17,237 bases of DNA from the NCBI GenBank assembly GCA_016930115.1, contig JAFGHN010000152.1, positions 1 to 17,237 of the forward strand, given 5' to 3'. The number at the start of each line of letters is the position of its first letter. The first letter of the stretch is position 1. A model generated the notes under the pieces. That model searched no databases. It worked only from the letters and a program-made list of their open reading frames with translations, and was not told the DNA's origin. Source of the stretch: Spirochaetales bacterium (lineage in GTDB: Bacteria > Spirochaetota > Spirochaetia > ARS1246). Both the position numbers and the translations under genes were made by a program. This document shows, in pieces, positions 7,506 to 15,104 of the stretch.

Positions 7506-7861
7506 CGGTTTGAACGCCGGTCTTGATCACCCTCTTTGGTATCTGCAAGACGGATAGCGCGTGTTTTCTGCAGCAACATAATCAGTTCGCTCCGCAACGC
7601 CATATAGAGGGCCTTCTTATCCTGTTCCGTCCCGGTGAACTCCTGCCAGATGAGCTTACGTGCCCCGGCGACGGTGTAGCCCTTTTCGTACAGCAGATAG
7701 CGGAGTCTGAACAGAATCTGAAGATCCGCCCAGCTGTACCGCCGGTGGCCGTTTAAGTCTTTGCGAGGCGCCAGCAACGGAATCTCCCGCTCCCAGTACC
7801 GCAGGACATAAGGTTTGACACCGATAAACTTGCACACTTCCCGGATCTGAAATCCGTCCAT
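7502..7861 (-). CDS. Small MerR-family transcriptional regulator
   Basis: The product has 119 residues. Residues about 4-71 are a MerR-type winged helix-turn-helix: FQIREVCKFIGVKPYVLRYWERE (helix-turn-helix), then the wing GHRRYSWADL and the helix pair ending in GYTVAGARKLI. The remaining tail (about 75-119) is short and charged and has no Cys cluster or effector-binding domain, so a metal or drug sensor role is unlikely. MerR proteins bind as dimers and twist promoter DNA between over-spaced elements; the target here is unknown. The start codon is 6 bases after the der stop with only a weak ribosome site (AACAGG), which suggests coupling to der. Next downstream, after 68 bases, is the envelope cluster, which makes it a candidate regulator of those genes by position only. 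Confidence 0.88.
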   Translation of the reverse strand: MDGFQIREVCKFIGVKPYVLRYWEREIPLLAPRKDLNGHRRYSWADLQILFRLRYLLYEKGYTVAGARKLIWQEFTGTEQDKKALYMALRSELIMLLQKTRAIRLADTKEGDQDRRSNR

Positions 7862-7867
7862 CCTGTT

Positions 7868-9211
7868 TTATCGTCCCCGCAGGTCGATCGAGATCGGTAC
7901 CAGATCCATCTTATACTCGCGACGCAGGCTGTTTTCGAGATATGAAACCCAGCTTGCGGGGAAGCCTTTCACTTTATTCACGAAGAGAGCGAACTTGAGC
8001 GGATGAAAGCTGACTTGAGCGAGATACTTCACGCGATATCGTTTTTTCCCGTACGGAGGGGGATGCCGCTCTATCAATATCCGAAGCGTCTGATTGAGCT
8101 CATGAGCCGCCAGCTGCCGCCCGAGCTGCCGGCGAACGCGCACGGTGGTTGATAACAGCTTATCAAGACCGGTATTTTCGTGGGCTGATACCGGGACAAT
8201 CGGCGCAAAGTCAAGCTGCGGGAAAAGAAATCTGGTGCGGTCAGACACCGCATTCAGCGCATTCGGAATTTTACTCATGACATCCCACTTGCTCAGCACA
8301 ACAATGACGCCACGGCCGCGTTTGACAATCTGATCCGCAATTTTCTTGTCCTGGTCGGTGACACCCTCCTGCGAATCAATCATCAGAAATACTACATCGG
8401 CCCTGTCAATGCTCGAAATGGCTCGTGATACCGAATAGTACTCAACCGCTTCCTCAACAGATCTTTTTTTTCTGATACCGGCGGTATCGAGGATGGTGAA
8501 GTTATTACCCGAATACACGAACGAGCCTTCAAGCACATCCCTCGTGGTACCAGGCGTGTCGGACACGATGGCCCGGTCGAACCCTAGCAGCGTGTTCAGG
8601 AGCGTGGATTTTCCGGTGTTCGGCTTGCCGAGTATGGTGATACAGATTTCTTCTCGCGATGCATATTGGCCTTCTTCAGCCTCAACGGTTTCCGGAGGCA
8701 ACAGCTCGAACAGCGAATGAAGAAGAAGATCGATATTGCGCCCGTGCTCGGCTGAAATAGGAATGACTTGCCTGAAACCAAGCGAATAGTACTCCCAGAC
8801 GGCGTTGTCACGAAGAGCGCTGTCCGTCTTGTTTACCACCAGGACTATCTTATCCGCGAACCGTCGCAATCTCCCGATGAACTCTTCATCTTCCGGCGTC
8901 AACTGGGTCACGTCGACAAGCAACAAGACAACATCCGCGTCCTCGATAGTCCGGAGGCTCCTCTGCGAAACGAGTGCAGCGATGTCCTCGCCGTCACTGC
9001 TATAGCCGCCGGTGTCTATAAGGATGATATCCCGGTTGTTGATTGTACAGGCGGCTTCCACGGTATCCCGGGTCACTCCCGGTGCGGCATCTGTAATTGA
9101 GCGGCGGCCGCCGGCAATCCTGTTGAACAAGGTTGACTTGCCGACGTTCGGCCGGCCGACAATCGCGACGCGAGGAAGTGAATTACGCCGTGACGATGTC
9201 GAAGCGTTCAT
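7868..9211 (-). CDS. der: Ribosome-assembly GTPase Der (EngA)
   Basis: The 447-residue protein has the unmistakable double G-domain layout of Der, an essential GTPase for maturation of the 50S ribosomal subunit. Domain 1: P-loop GRPNVGKST (19-27), DTGG (67-69 region), NKTD (127-130), ISA (152-154). Domain 2: P-loop GKPNTGKST (195-203), DTAG (242-245), SKWD (307-310) and VSA (341-343). The C-terminal KH-like domain (about 360-447) includes the HPPPYGKKRYRVKYLAQV region. The length matches the shorter Bacillus-type Der (436). In the second G4 motif the usual Asn is Ser307. The ATG at 9211 lies inside the 3' end of ptsI, giving a 29-base overlap in another frame; no ATG, GTG or TTG start is available before the P-loop, so the overlap appears real and suggests coupling. 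Confidence 0.97.
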   Translation of the reverse strand: MNASTSSRRNSLPRVAIVGRPNVGKSTLFNRIAGGRRSITDAAPGVTRDTVEAACTINNRDIILIDTGGYSSDGEDIAALVSQRSLRTIEDADVVLLLVDVTQLTPEDEEFIGRLRRFADKIVLVVNKTDSALRDNAVWEYYSLGFRQVIPISAEHGRNIDLLLHSLFELLPPETVEAEEGQYASREEICITILGKPNTGKSTLLNTLLGFDRAIVSDTPGTTRDVLEGSFVYSGNNFTILDTAGIRKKRSVEEAVEYYSVSRAISSIDRADVVFLMIDSQEGVTDQDKKIADQIVKRGRGVIVVLSKWDVMSKIPNALNAVSDRTRFLFPQLDFAPIVPVSAHENTGLDKLLSTTVRVRRQLGRQLAAHELNQTLRILIERHPPPYGKKRYRVKYLAQVSFHPLKFALFVNKVKGFPASWVSYLENSLRREYKMDLVPISIDLRGR

Positions 9212-10925
9212 GCATCCAATTATTCACATAATTGTCGATCTCAACAACCGAGCGCATCTCCGAGATCGTACCGACAAGCTCTTCGGCATCCCAAATCGAT
9301 ACCGTACGAATGATCTTCTTGACTTCGGGTATCGAAAAAGCGCTCATGCTGAGACCGTCGAGCCCCAACCCAAGGAGTATGACCGTCGCTATCGGGTCGC
9401 CGGCCATTTCTCCACACATATGCGCCGGAATTCCGGCGGCGTGGGCGTAATCAACAACAACCTTGATGAGACGCAGTACCCCCGGATGAAACGGTTCATA
9501 GAGATAAGCGATACGCTCGTTACCGCGGTCAACGGCGATAGTATACTGAATGAGATCATTGGTGCCGATTGAAAAGAAGTTGACCTGCTTGGCAAGAATG
9601 TCCGATGTCAACGCTGCGGACGGAGTTTCAACCATAATACCGACAGGTATGTTCTCGGCAAAATCGATACCGTCTCTCCTGAGCGAGTCTTTTGCATTTT
9701 CAAGAGCTTCCAATGCCTTTTCCAGCTCTTCGACACCCGAAATCATCGGAAACATGATTTGAAGGTTTCCATAGACAGACGCCCGAAGCAGAGCGCGCAG
9801 CTGGCTCAGGAAAATGTCACCCCTCGAGAGGCAGAAACGTATCGCACGCCATCCGAGGATTGGATTAGCTTCTTTAATATCCTTTATTCCCGCCAGTGTT
9901 TTGTCGCCACCAAGGTCGAGAGTTCGGATGGTGACTTTCTTCCCCCCCATCGCCTTCAACACGCGGCTGTATGCATCGTACTGCTCATCCTCGGAAGGCA
10001 AGGCATTTGACCGGAGGAAAAGAAACTCGGACCTGAACAATCCTATCCCGTCAGCGCCGTGCGAAAGAGCCGACTCCGTTTCTTCGGGCACCTCGATATT
10101 CGCCATCAGTTTTATCAGTTTACCGTCTTTGCTTTCTGCCGGAAGGTCGTTAAGCGTAAGCAATTCGATCTCGCGCGCATGGTAAACCCGCAAGCTGTCC
10201 CGGTATCTTCTTTTAGTCGCTGCGTCGGGTTTAACGATAACAATACCCTTGTTACCGTCGACGATGACCTCATCACCGGTCCGCACCTCTTGAGTGATCT
10301 CAGAGAGACCAAGAACTGCGGGAATCTCGAAAGCCCGTGCAAGAATAGCGGTGTGGGATGTTTTGCCTCCCGCGTCCATCGCGATACCTTTCACTTTGCC
10401 CTTGTAAAGAGCAAGAGCATCCGAAGGCAGCAGATTGTGGGTGACAAGAATCACCTCGCTTTCCAGATCGACAAGGGATATTCTTTCAGTGAAGAGAAGG
10501 TGATTCAACACGCGTTTGGAGACATCGCGAATATCGAGCACTCGTTCCTTCAAGTAGACATCATCCGACGATTCAAGTCGTCGGACCAGGTTGTCTATCT
10601 CTTCGAGAAGTATCCATTCAACGTTCTTCAGATCCTTTTCGAGGTTTCTCTCTATGTTTCCTGTAAACTCAGGATCTTCCAGCATAAGAATGTGAGAATC
10701 GAGAAATCGGCTTTGATCCTCCACCTTACCGTTGGTGCTCGTCTCCTTCAGCGCGAGGAGCTCATCCCTCGCCCGGGCGGTTGCTTCACCGAAGCGTTTT
10801 TTCTCGGATTTGACTTCCACCTTGCCGATAGTGTATTTCGGCACTTTGATAGTCTCATCGTGATAGTAGAAAACGACTCCGATTGCGATACCAGGCGAAG
10901 CGGAAATTCCTGTCAGTGTCTTCAT
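9183..10925 (-). CDS. ptsI: Phosphotransferase system enzyme I
   Basis: At 580 residues the product is the usual enzyme I length. It takes phosphate from phosphoenolpyruvate onto a His and hands it to HPr in the cytoplasm. Visible landmarks: GGKTSHTAILAR with active His191 (E. coli His189), the PEP-binding part with GLFRSEFLF (Arg298), TIRTLDLGGDK (Arg334), GIMVETPSA (Glu433), FFSIGTNDLIQYT (Asp457) and the C-terminal AHMCGEMAGD with Cys504 (E. coli Cys502). The N-terminal GISASPGIAIG is typical. All catalytic residues are intact. AAGGA is 5 bases before the ATG. No HPr, EIIA or permease gene is in the window, so the enzyme may feed a PTS located elsewhere or a mainly regulatory one, as is known in several spirochaetes. 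It is first in the long leftward gene series. Confidence 0.97.
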   Translation of the reverse strand: MKTLTGISASPGIAIGVVFYYHDETIKVPKYTIGKVEVKSEKKRFGEATARARDELLALKETSTNGKVEDQSRFLDSHILMLEDPEFTGNIERNLEKDLKNVEWILLEEIDNLVRRLESSDDVYLKERVLDIRDVSKRVLNHLLFTERISLVDLESEVILVTHNLLPSDALALYKGKVKGIAMDAGGKTSHTAILARAFEIPAVLGLSEITQEVRTGDEVIVDGNKGIVIVKPDAATKRRYRDSLRVYHAREIELLTLNDLPAESKDGKLIKLMANIEVPEETESALSHGADGIGLFRSEFLFLRSNALPSEDEQYDAYSRVLKAMGGKKVTIRTLDLGGDKTLAGIKDIKEANPILGWRAIRFCLSRGDIFLSQLRALLRASVYGNLQIMFPMISGVEELEKALEALENAKDSLRRDGIDFAENIPVGIMVETPSAALTSDILAKQVNFFSIGTNDLIQYTIAVDRGNERIAYLYEPFHPGVLRLIKVVVDYAHAAGIPAHMCGEMAGDPIATVILLGLGLDGLSMSAFSIPEVKKIIRTVSIWDAEELVGTISEMRSVVEIDNYVNNWMHERFDIVTA

Positions 10926-11066
10926 GCTGTCCTTTTACCTGTACCTATACAATACCACAATAAGGCGCTGCATTTCAGCCGGATTTACGGAAAAGTATCA
11001 ACTCACGGGAAACGATACCGTGCAAACTGAAGCTTCAATGTATCCGGAAGAGAGTATTCGCTTCAT

Positions 11067-11095
11067 ACCATATGGAGTTTCAAAAGCGCTGTCAA
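11067..11095 (-). promoter_or_regulatory. Candidate sigma-70 promoter for ptsI
   Basis: On the minus strand TTGACA (11095-11090, full match to consensus) is followed after 17 bases by TATGGT (11072-11067, 4 of 6). It lies in the 201-base gap between ptsI and the divergent GerMN gene. Start of transcription would be near 11060, leaving a leader of about 135 bases before ptsI. That leader contains a small inverted repeat (CACGG and CCGTG, separated by 9 bases) around 11004-11022, which is not convincing as an attenuator. No equally good promoter was found on the plus strand for the GerMN gene. Confidence 0.45.
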
Positions 11096-11126
11096 ATAAT
11101 GTTGAGTTTATGCCGAAATTGACTGT

Positions 11127-11903
11127 ATGGGACGGAAAAAATCCTCCATCGGTTGCTTGTTCTGGACCGCCCTGGTCTTACTCGTGCTCGTCATTTTCCT
11201 TTTCAACAAGAGCACCATAGAATCGGTGGTTGAAAAAACGGGGCTTCTCACCTATCTCAAACGCGACAAGAAACCGGAATCCGAGATAGTGGTGAAGCGA
11301 ACCGACCAACCGTCCGGAGAGACAACCGTTGCTCCGCAGGCCGAGCCCGATACTTCACCGGAACCGGTACCCGGACGCACGTTGGAGCCGGATGCGATGC
11401 CGGCCCCGGATTCTCCCGCGGTCGTCGTTGTTGAAGAACCGTCAGATGAAGAATCCAGCGAAGCGCCGGAGCCTAGTCGTAAACTGCGCAGATCCCGCGT
11501 ATTTTTCGTGCAGGTTGACGACGGCGGGAAGGTGGCGCTCAAGGGGGTGGTCCGTCCGGTTTACTATATCGACTCACCGCTTACGGATACCCTACGGTCT
11601 CTCTTGAGCGGGCTTTCAGCGGATGATGTCCGTAGCGGTCTCCTTTCGCTTGTCCCGGCGGGCACGGAACTGCGTGGCATCTCGATACGAGGCGATACGG
11701 CGTACATAGATTTCAACGAATCCTTCCGTTTCAATTCCTTCGGCAGTGAAGGATATAAGTCACAGCTCCAGCAGATCGTATTCACCGCGACGGAGTTTCA
11801 GACAGTCAAATCGGTGCAATTTCTAGTGAACGGCGAGCGCATCTCCTATTTGGGACCCGAAAGTCCCTATATCGGCGACCCACTGTCAAGAGAATCCCTC
11901 TAG
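11127..11903 (+). CDS. Membrane-anchored GerMN-domain protein
   Basis: This 258-residue protein is the only plus-strand gene. It has a short basic N-terminus and one membrane anchor or uncleaved signal (about 8-26, LFWTALVLLVLVIFLF). A Pro/Glu/Asp-rich linker follows (about 49-118), and then a GerMN domain (about 123-245), recognised from LLSLVPAGTELRGISIRGDTAYIDF-type sequence followed by GSEGYKSQLQQIVFTATEF and VKSVQFLVNGE. GerMN domains occur in sporulation protein GerM and in lipoprotein LpqB and are thought to bind wall or carbohydrate ligands; no enzyme activity is known. Here the domain should lie on the outer face of the inner membrane. No good ribosome site is seen before ATG 11127, but the membrane segment begins right after it and no better start exists. 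The 3' end overlaps tlyA by 18 bases, tail to tail. Confidence 0.85.
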   Translation: MGRKKSSIGCLFWTALVLLVLVIFLFNKSTIESVVEKTGLLTYLKRDKKPESEIVVKRTDQPSGETTVAPQAEPDTSPEPVPGRTLEPDAMPAPDSPAVVVVEEPSDEESSEAPEPSRKLRRSRVFFVQVDDGGKVALKGVVRPVYYIDSPLTDTLRSLLSGLSADDVRSGLLSLVPAGTELRGISIRGDTAYIDFNESFRFNSFGSEGYKSQLQQIVFTATEFQTVKSVQFLVNGERISYLGPESPYIGDPLSRESL

Positions 11904-12674
11904 GGTCTTCGTCGCTTCATCTATGAGCCGTACTGTTGCGGCCCAGTTTTCGGTTTGTACGCGGTCAACCAGAAAGAAAAACTCCCGGTTGCCCTTCCGT
12001 CCCGCAATCGGCGATGGTACCACCGAATGCGTGTACACCCCTTCTGCCGCGAGACTTTGCGCAAGGCCTGTGAGAACGGATCGTATATCGGACATTCTTT
12101 CGAGCACGCCGTCAAAGGAACTGTCGTCTTTCGGCCATTCGAATTGCGGCTTGGCAAGGACGAGCGCTTTCTTATCCAAGGTAAGGTCAATGACACGCGC
12201 CGCGGCTTTTTTCAACGATCTGAATGAAATGTCCGCTACCGCAACATCCGGAGCCGGAACAAGCGAAGCTGTGCGCATGATGTTGGTTCTTTCGTGAACA
12301 GATATCCTGGCATCCATTCTCAGGCGGTAGGCCAACTGGTTAATCCCGACGTCGACTGCGTGGACGTGTGCCGCGCCGTGCTGCAAAAGGCAGTCCGTAA
12401 AGCCGCCGGTGGATGAACCTGCGTCAAGTACCACCTTTCCTTCAACGGCAAAGTCCGTGCGCTCCAACGCGTATTCGAGTTTTTCACCGCCCCGGGAAAC
12501 GTAGCGTTTTTTGCCAAAGGTAATTTGAATATTCGGCGGAACGGCGCATTTGGGATCCCGCAACCGCTCGCCATTAACCAGAACTTCACCGCATAGGACC
12601 CGTGCGTAAAGCGTTTGCCGCGGCGTGTCAGGATATAACTCCTGCAGGATCTGGAGAAGCGGCCGTTTTTTCAA
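11886..12674 (-). CDS. tlyA: TlyA-family S4/FtsJ rRNA 2'-O-methyltransferase
   Basis: The 262-residue protein has an N-terminal S4 RNA-binding domain (about 1-58) and an FtsJ-like methyltransferase domain. DAGSSTGGFTD (84-94) is the S-adenosylmethionine site. The K-D-K-E set typical of 2'-O-ribose methylation is complete: Lys65 in RGGEKLEYAL, Asp148 in VADISFRSL, Lys175 in LAKPQFE and Glu231 in GNREFF. Family members methylate rRNA (in Mycobacterium, 16S C1409 and 23S C1920) and are often labelled haemolysins for historic reasons. Translation begins at TTG 12674, whose TG forms part of the ymdB TGA stop; GAGGAG lies 11 bases upstream and no ATG or GTG precedes the S4 core. Expression is thus probably coupled to ymdB. 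The 3' end runs 18 bases into the convergent GerMN gene. Confidence 0.94.
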   Translation of the reverse strand: MKKRPLLQILQELYPDTPRQTLYARVLCGEVLVNGERLRDPKCAVPPNIQITFGKKRYVSRGGEKLEYALERTDFAVEGKVVLDAGSSTGGFTDCLLQHGAAHVHAVDVGINQLAYRLRMDARISVHERTNIMRTASLVPAPDVAVADISFRSLKKAAARVIDLTLDKKALVLAKPQFEWPKDDSSFDGVLERMSDIRSVLTGLAQSLAAEGVYTHSVVPSPIAGRKGNREFFFLVDRVQTENWAATVRLIDEATKTLEGFS

Positions 12675-13462
12675 AAGCCGGGATACTCCTCGATTCTTTT
12701 AATACCGAGGGTTTTTCCTTCCCTGGAGATATCCACCGAGACTCCGCGTATAACACCCGGCATTTCCAGAACCTCCATTTTCAGCGGCATCTGTGAAAGA
12801 TTCCGCCGGATTGAAGCCTCTGGATCCACACCAATGACACTCCCGGTTGGCCCGCTCATACCAAGGTCTGTGATATACGCGGTACCGCCCGGAAGGATCC
12901 GTTCATCCGCGGTTTGCACGTGCGTGTGTGTTCCCACGACCGCGTTCACTTTGCCGTCAAGATAGATGGCCAGCGCTTCCTTTTCCGCGGTACTCTCGGC
13001 GTGAAAGTCGACAACGGTTCCGTCACACTGGCCCTTCTGGGACCGTAGGATGCTCAACGCCGTATCAAATGGGCTGCTCAGGTTGTACATATCCACAAGC
13101 CCCTGGAGATTCACCACACAGAGCCTGAAATCCCGCTTTGTAACTACACAACACCCCTTCCCCGGGACGTCGGGTGGGTAATTCGCCGGTCTCAGCACCC
13201 GCTCCGTCTTATCGAGGTACTTATATATTTCTTTCTTTTGCCAAATGTGATTCCCGCTGGTTATTACATCAACGCCCGTTGCGAAGATCTGATCCGCCAG
13301 TTCGGGTGTGAGACCGAACCCCGCGGCGGCGTTTTCCCCATTTACAACGACGAAATCGGCATTGTGTTTTCTAATGAGACCTTTCAGCCCCACAAACAGC
13401 GCCCTGCAACCCGGCTGCCCGATAAGGTCACCGAAAATGAGAATAGTAACAGCGTCAGCCAA
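12671..13462 (-). CDS. ymdB: YmdB-family metallophosphoesterase
   Basis: The product has 263 residues, the usual size for the family. Metal-binding motifs of calcineurin-like phosphoesterases appear in order: FGD (Asp12), NGEN (41-44), SGNHIW (Asn71, His72), DFHAE (His154) and GTHTHVQTAD (His179, His181). The Bacillus homologue hydrolyses 2',3'-cyclic AMP and affects RNase Y activity and the choice between motility and biofilm. Here the gene follows rny by 11 bases, which fits that functional link. The start is TTG at 13462 with GGAA about 6 bases upstream; no ATG or GTG lies before the first metal motif. The stop overlaps the tlyA start by 4 bases. Its TTG start points to low or coupled translation. 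Confidence 0.93.
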   Translation of the reverse strand: MADAVTILIFGDLIGQPGCRALFVGLKGLIRKHNADFVVVNGENAAAGFGLTPELADQIFATGVDVITSGNHIWQKKEIYKYLDKTERVLRPANYPPDVPGKGCCVVTKRDFRLCVVNLQGLVDMYNLSSPFDTALSILRSQKGQCDGTVVDFHAESTAEKEALAIYLDGKVNAVVGTHTHVQTADERILPGGTAYITDLGMSGPTGSVIGVDPEASIRRNLSQMPLKMEVLEMPGVIRGVSVDISREGKTLGIKRIEEYPGF

Positions 13463-13473
13463 TTGCCGTTCCG

Positions 13474-15003
13474 CTATCGAGCATATTCAATTACTCTGGT
13501 TTCCCGGATAATCGTCACTTTGATGCGTCCCGGATAGCGAAGCTCATTTTCGATTCTCTGAGCGATCTGTTTGGCAAGCTCTTTCGCATCATTGTCATTC
13601 ACCTTGCCGTTATCAACGATTATCCGTAATTCTCTTCCTGCCTGAATCGCAAAGCTTTTTTCAACGCCGTCAAAACTCTCGGCAATGCGTTCGAGATTCT
13701 CGAGGCGTTTGATATAGTTGTCCAGCGTTTCCCGCCGCGCGCCGGGCCGTGACGCAGAAATGGCATCGGCAGTCTGGACAAGGATAGACTCAAGGCAAGT
13801 GGGCTCTACATCACCATGGTGCGACGCTATTGCGTTGATGACCCTTTCATCCTCTCCCATCTTCCGGGCGAGCTCAATCCCCAGCTCTATGTGATTCTTG
13901 TCGCCGTTGGTTTCTATGCCTTTTCCAATATCGTGAAATACCGCTGCCCGTTTGGCTATGTCCCGGTCGGCTCCGATTTGCGCAGCAAGCATACCGGCGA
14001 GTATCGCCACTTCTCTTGTATGCAGAAGCACATTCTGGCCGTAGCTTGTCCGGAAGTGAAGTCTCCCCAGAGCTCGTATTCCTTCCTGGCTGATATTGTG
14101 GATTCCCAAGTCGAAAAGCAGTCTTTCCCCTTCCTCTTGGATAGTTTGATTGATTTCCTTAGCGACCTTCTGAACCACTTCCTCGATTCTTGCCGGGTGT
14201 ATCCTGCCATCCGCAATCAGCCGCTCCAACGAAATCTTCGCAACTTCCTTTCGTACCGGATCGAAACAGGAAATCACCACCGCTTCCGGAGTATCATCGA
14301 TGATGATATCGACGCCGGTCAGAGTTTCCAGCGTTCTTATGTTTCTCCCCTCGCGACCGATAATCCTGCCTTTCATTTCGTCGTTTGGCAGGCTAACCGA
14401 AGTGACCGTGATCTCGGAGCTGATGTCCGTAGCCAGTCGCTGAATAGTGGAGACCAAAATCTCCCGTGCTTTCTTTTCAGCGGTAGACTGAGCTTCCTGT
14501 TCGATTTTGTTTATTATGACCTGTGCGTCATGCTTCGCTTCGTTTTGAAGAGATTGAATAATGAGATTTTTCGCCTCTTCCGCACTGATTCCCGCGATTC
14601 TCTCGAGTTCACTCCGCCAATGGTCTTCTTCGCGACGCAGCGTTTCTTCCCGCTCTGCCAGCTTTCCCTCGCGGTCATTAATCGACTTCTGCTGACGCTC
14701 TATATCCGTCGATTTTTTCTCTAGATTCTCTTCCTTCTGAATGAGTCTCCTGTCGAGTCTCTGCAGTTCGTTTCGCCGTTCTCTAAACTCTCTTTCCTGC
14801 TGATTTCTCTCCTGAAGCAATTCATCTTTCGCTTCAACCAGGAGCTCCTTCTTTAAAGCTTCCGCTTCCTTTATTGCATCTTGAGTTACTCTCTCAGCTC
14901 TCTGCTCCATGGAAGAGAGTTGAAATCTGGCGTAAAGCCACCTAATAAACCAACCTAGAAAAATACCCGCGAGGGGAAGTACTATGTACATTACTATTGT
15001 CAT
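13474..15003 (-). CDS. rny: Ribonuclease Y
   Basis: The 509-residue product matches RNase Y, the membrane-bound endonuclease that starts mRNA decay in bacteria lacking an RNase E-based degradosome. Order of parts: membrane anchor (about 3-25, IVLPLAGIFLGWFI), long charged coiled coil (about 30-190, rich in Glu, Arg, Lys and Gln), KH domain with GRIIGREGRNIR (212-223), and HD domain with FHDIGKG (His357, Asp358) plus the helper motif ASHHGD (His395-His396). The length is close to Bacillus RNase Y (520). The ATG at 15003 follows GGGGAAGG closely; an in-frame ATG four codons later is further from that site. A consensus promoter lies just upstream, so rny probably heads a unit with ymdB and tlyA. 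All catalytic motifs are intact. Confidence 0.97.
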   Translation of the reverse strand: MTIVMYIVLPLAGIFLGWFIRWLYARFQLSSMEQRAERVTQDAIKEAEALKKELLVEAKDELLQERNQQEREFRERRNELQRLDRRLIQKEENLEKKSTDIERQQKSINDREGKLAEREETLRREEDHWRSELERIAGISAEEAKNLIIQSLQNEAKHDAQVIINKIEQEAQSTAEKKAREILVSTIQRLATDISSEITVTSVSLPNDEMKGRIIGREGRNIRTLETLTGVDIIIDDTPEAVVISCFDPVRKEVAKISLERLIADGRIHPARIEEVVQKVAKEINQTIQEEGERLLFDLGIHNISQEGIRALGRLHFRTSYGQNVLLHTREVAILAGMLAAQIGADRDIAKRAAVFHDIGKGIETNGDKNHIELGIELARKMGEDERVINAIASHHGDVEPTCLESILVQTADAISASRPGARRETLDNYIKRLENLERIAESFDGVEKSFAIQAGRELRIIVDNGKVNDNDAKELAKQIAQRIENELRYPGRIKVTIIRETRVIEYAR

Positions 15004-15031
15004 AACCTTCCCCTACATAATCCAATGAGCA

Positions 15032-15061
15032 ATATTACAGGAATTTACACCATTCTGTCAA
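15032..15061 (-). promoter_or_regulatory. Strong sigma-70 promoter for rny-ymdB-tlyA
   Basis: On the minus strand TTGACA (15061-15056) is a full consensus -35 box, followed after 18 bases by TAATAT (15037-15032), a good -10 box preceded by TG. Start of transcription would be near 15025, with a leader of about 20 bases that contains the rny ribosome site. It occupies the 101-base gap between the acidic-protein gene and rny. No hairpin with a T-run was seen here, so read-through from upstream is also possible. Confidence 0.75.
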
Positions 15062-15104
15062 CTATTTTATACAACGCGGCGTATGGGGTCTCCGGAAGGC
15101 TCAC

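Noticed and set aside
10059..11030. 323-codon open frame on the plus strand opposite ptsI
   Set aside because: It runs antisense to an intact ptsI with all catalytic motifs and its protein shows no recognisable domain; long antisense frames are common opposite codon-biased genes.
11852..11867. GGGAC...GTCCC inverted repeat near the end of the GerMN gene as terminator
   Set aside because: Only a 5-bp stem, inside coding sequence, and not followed by a T-run.
13816..14724. 302-codon open frame on the plus strand opposite rny
   Set aside because: Antisense to the KH/HD and coiled-coil coding part of an intact RNase Y; no ribosome site or domain supports it.
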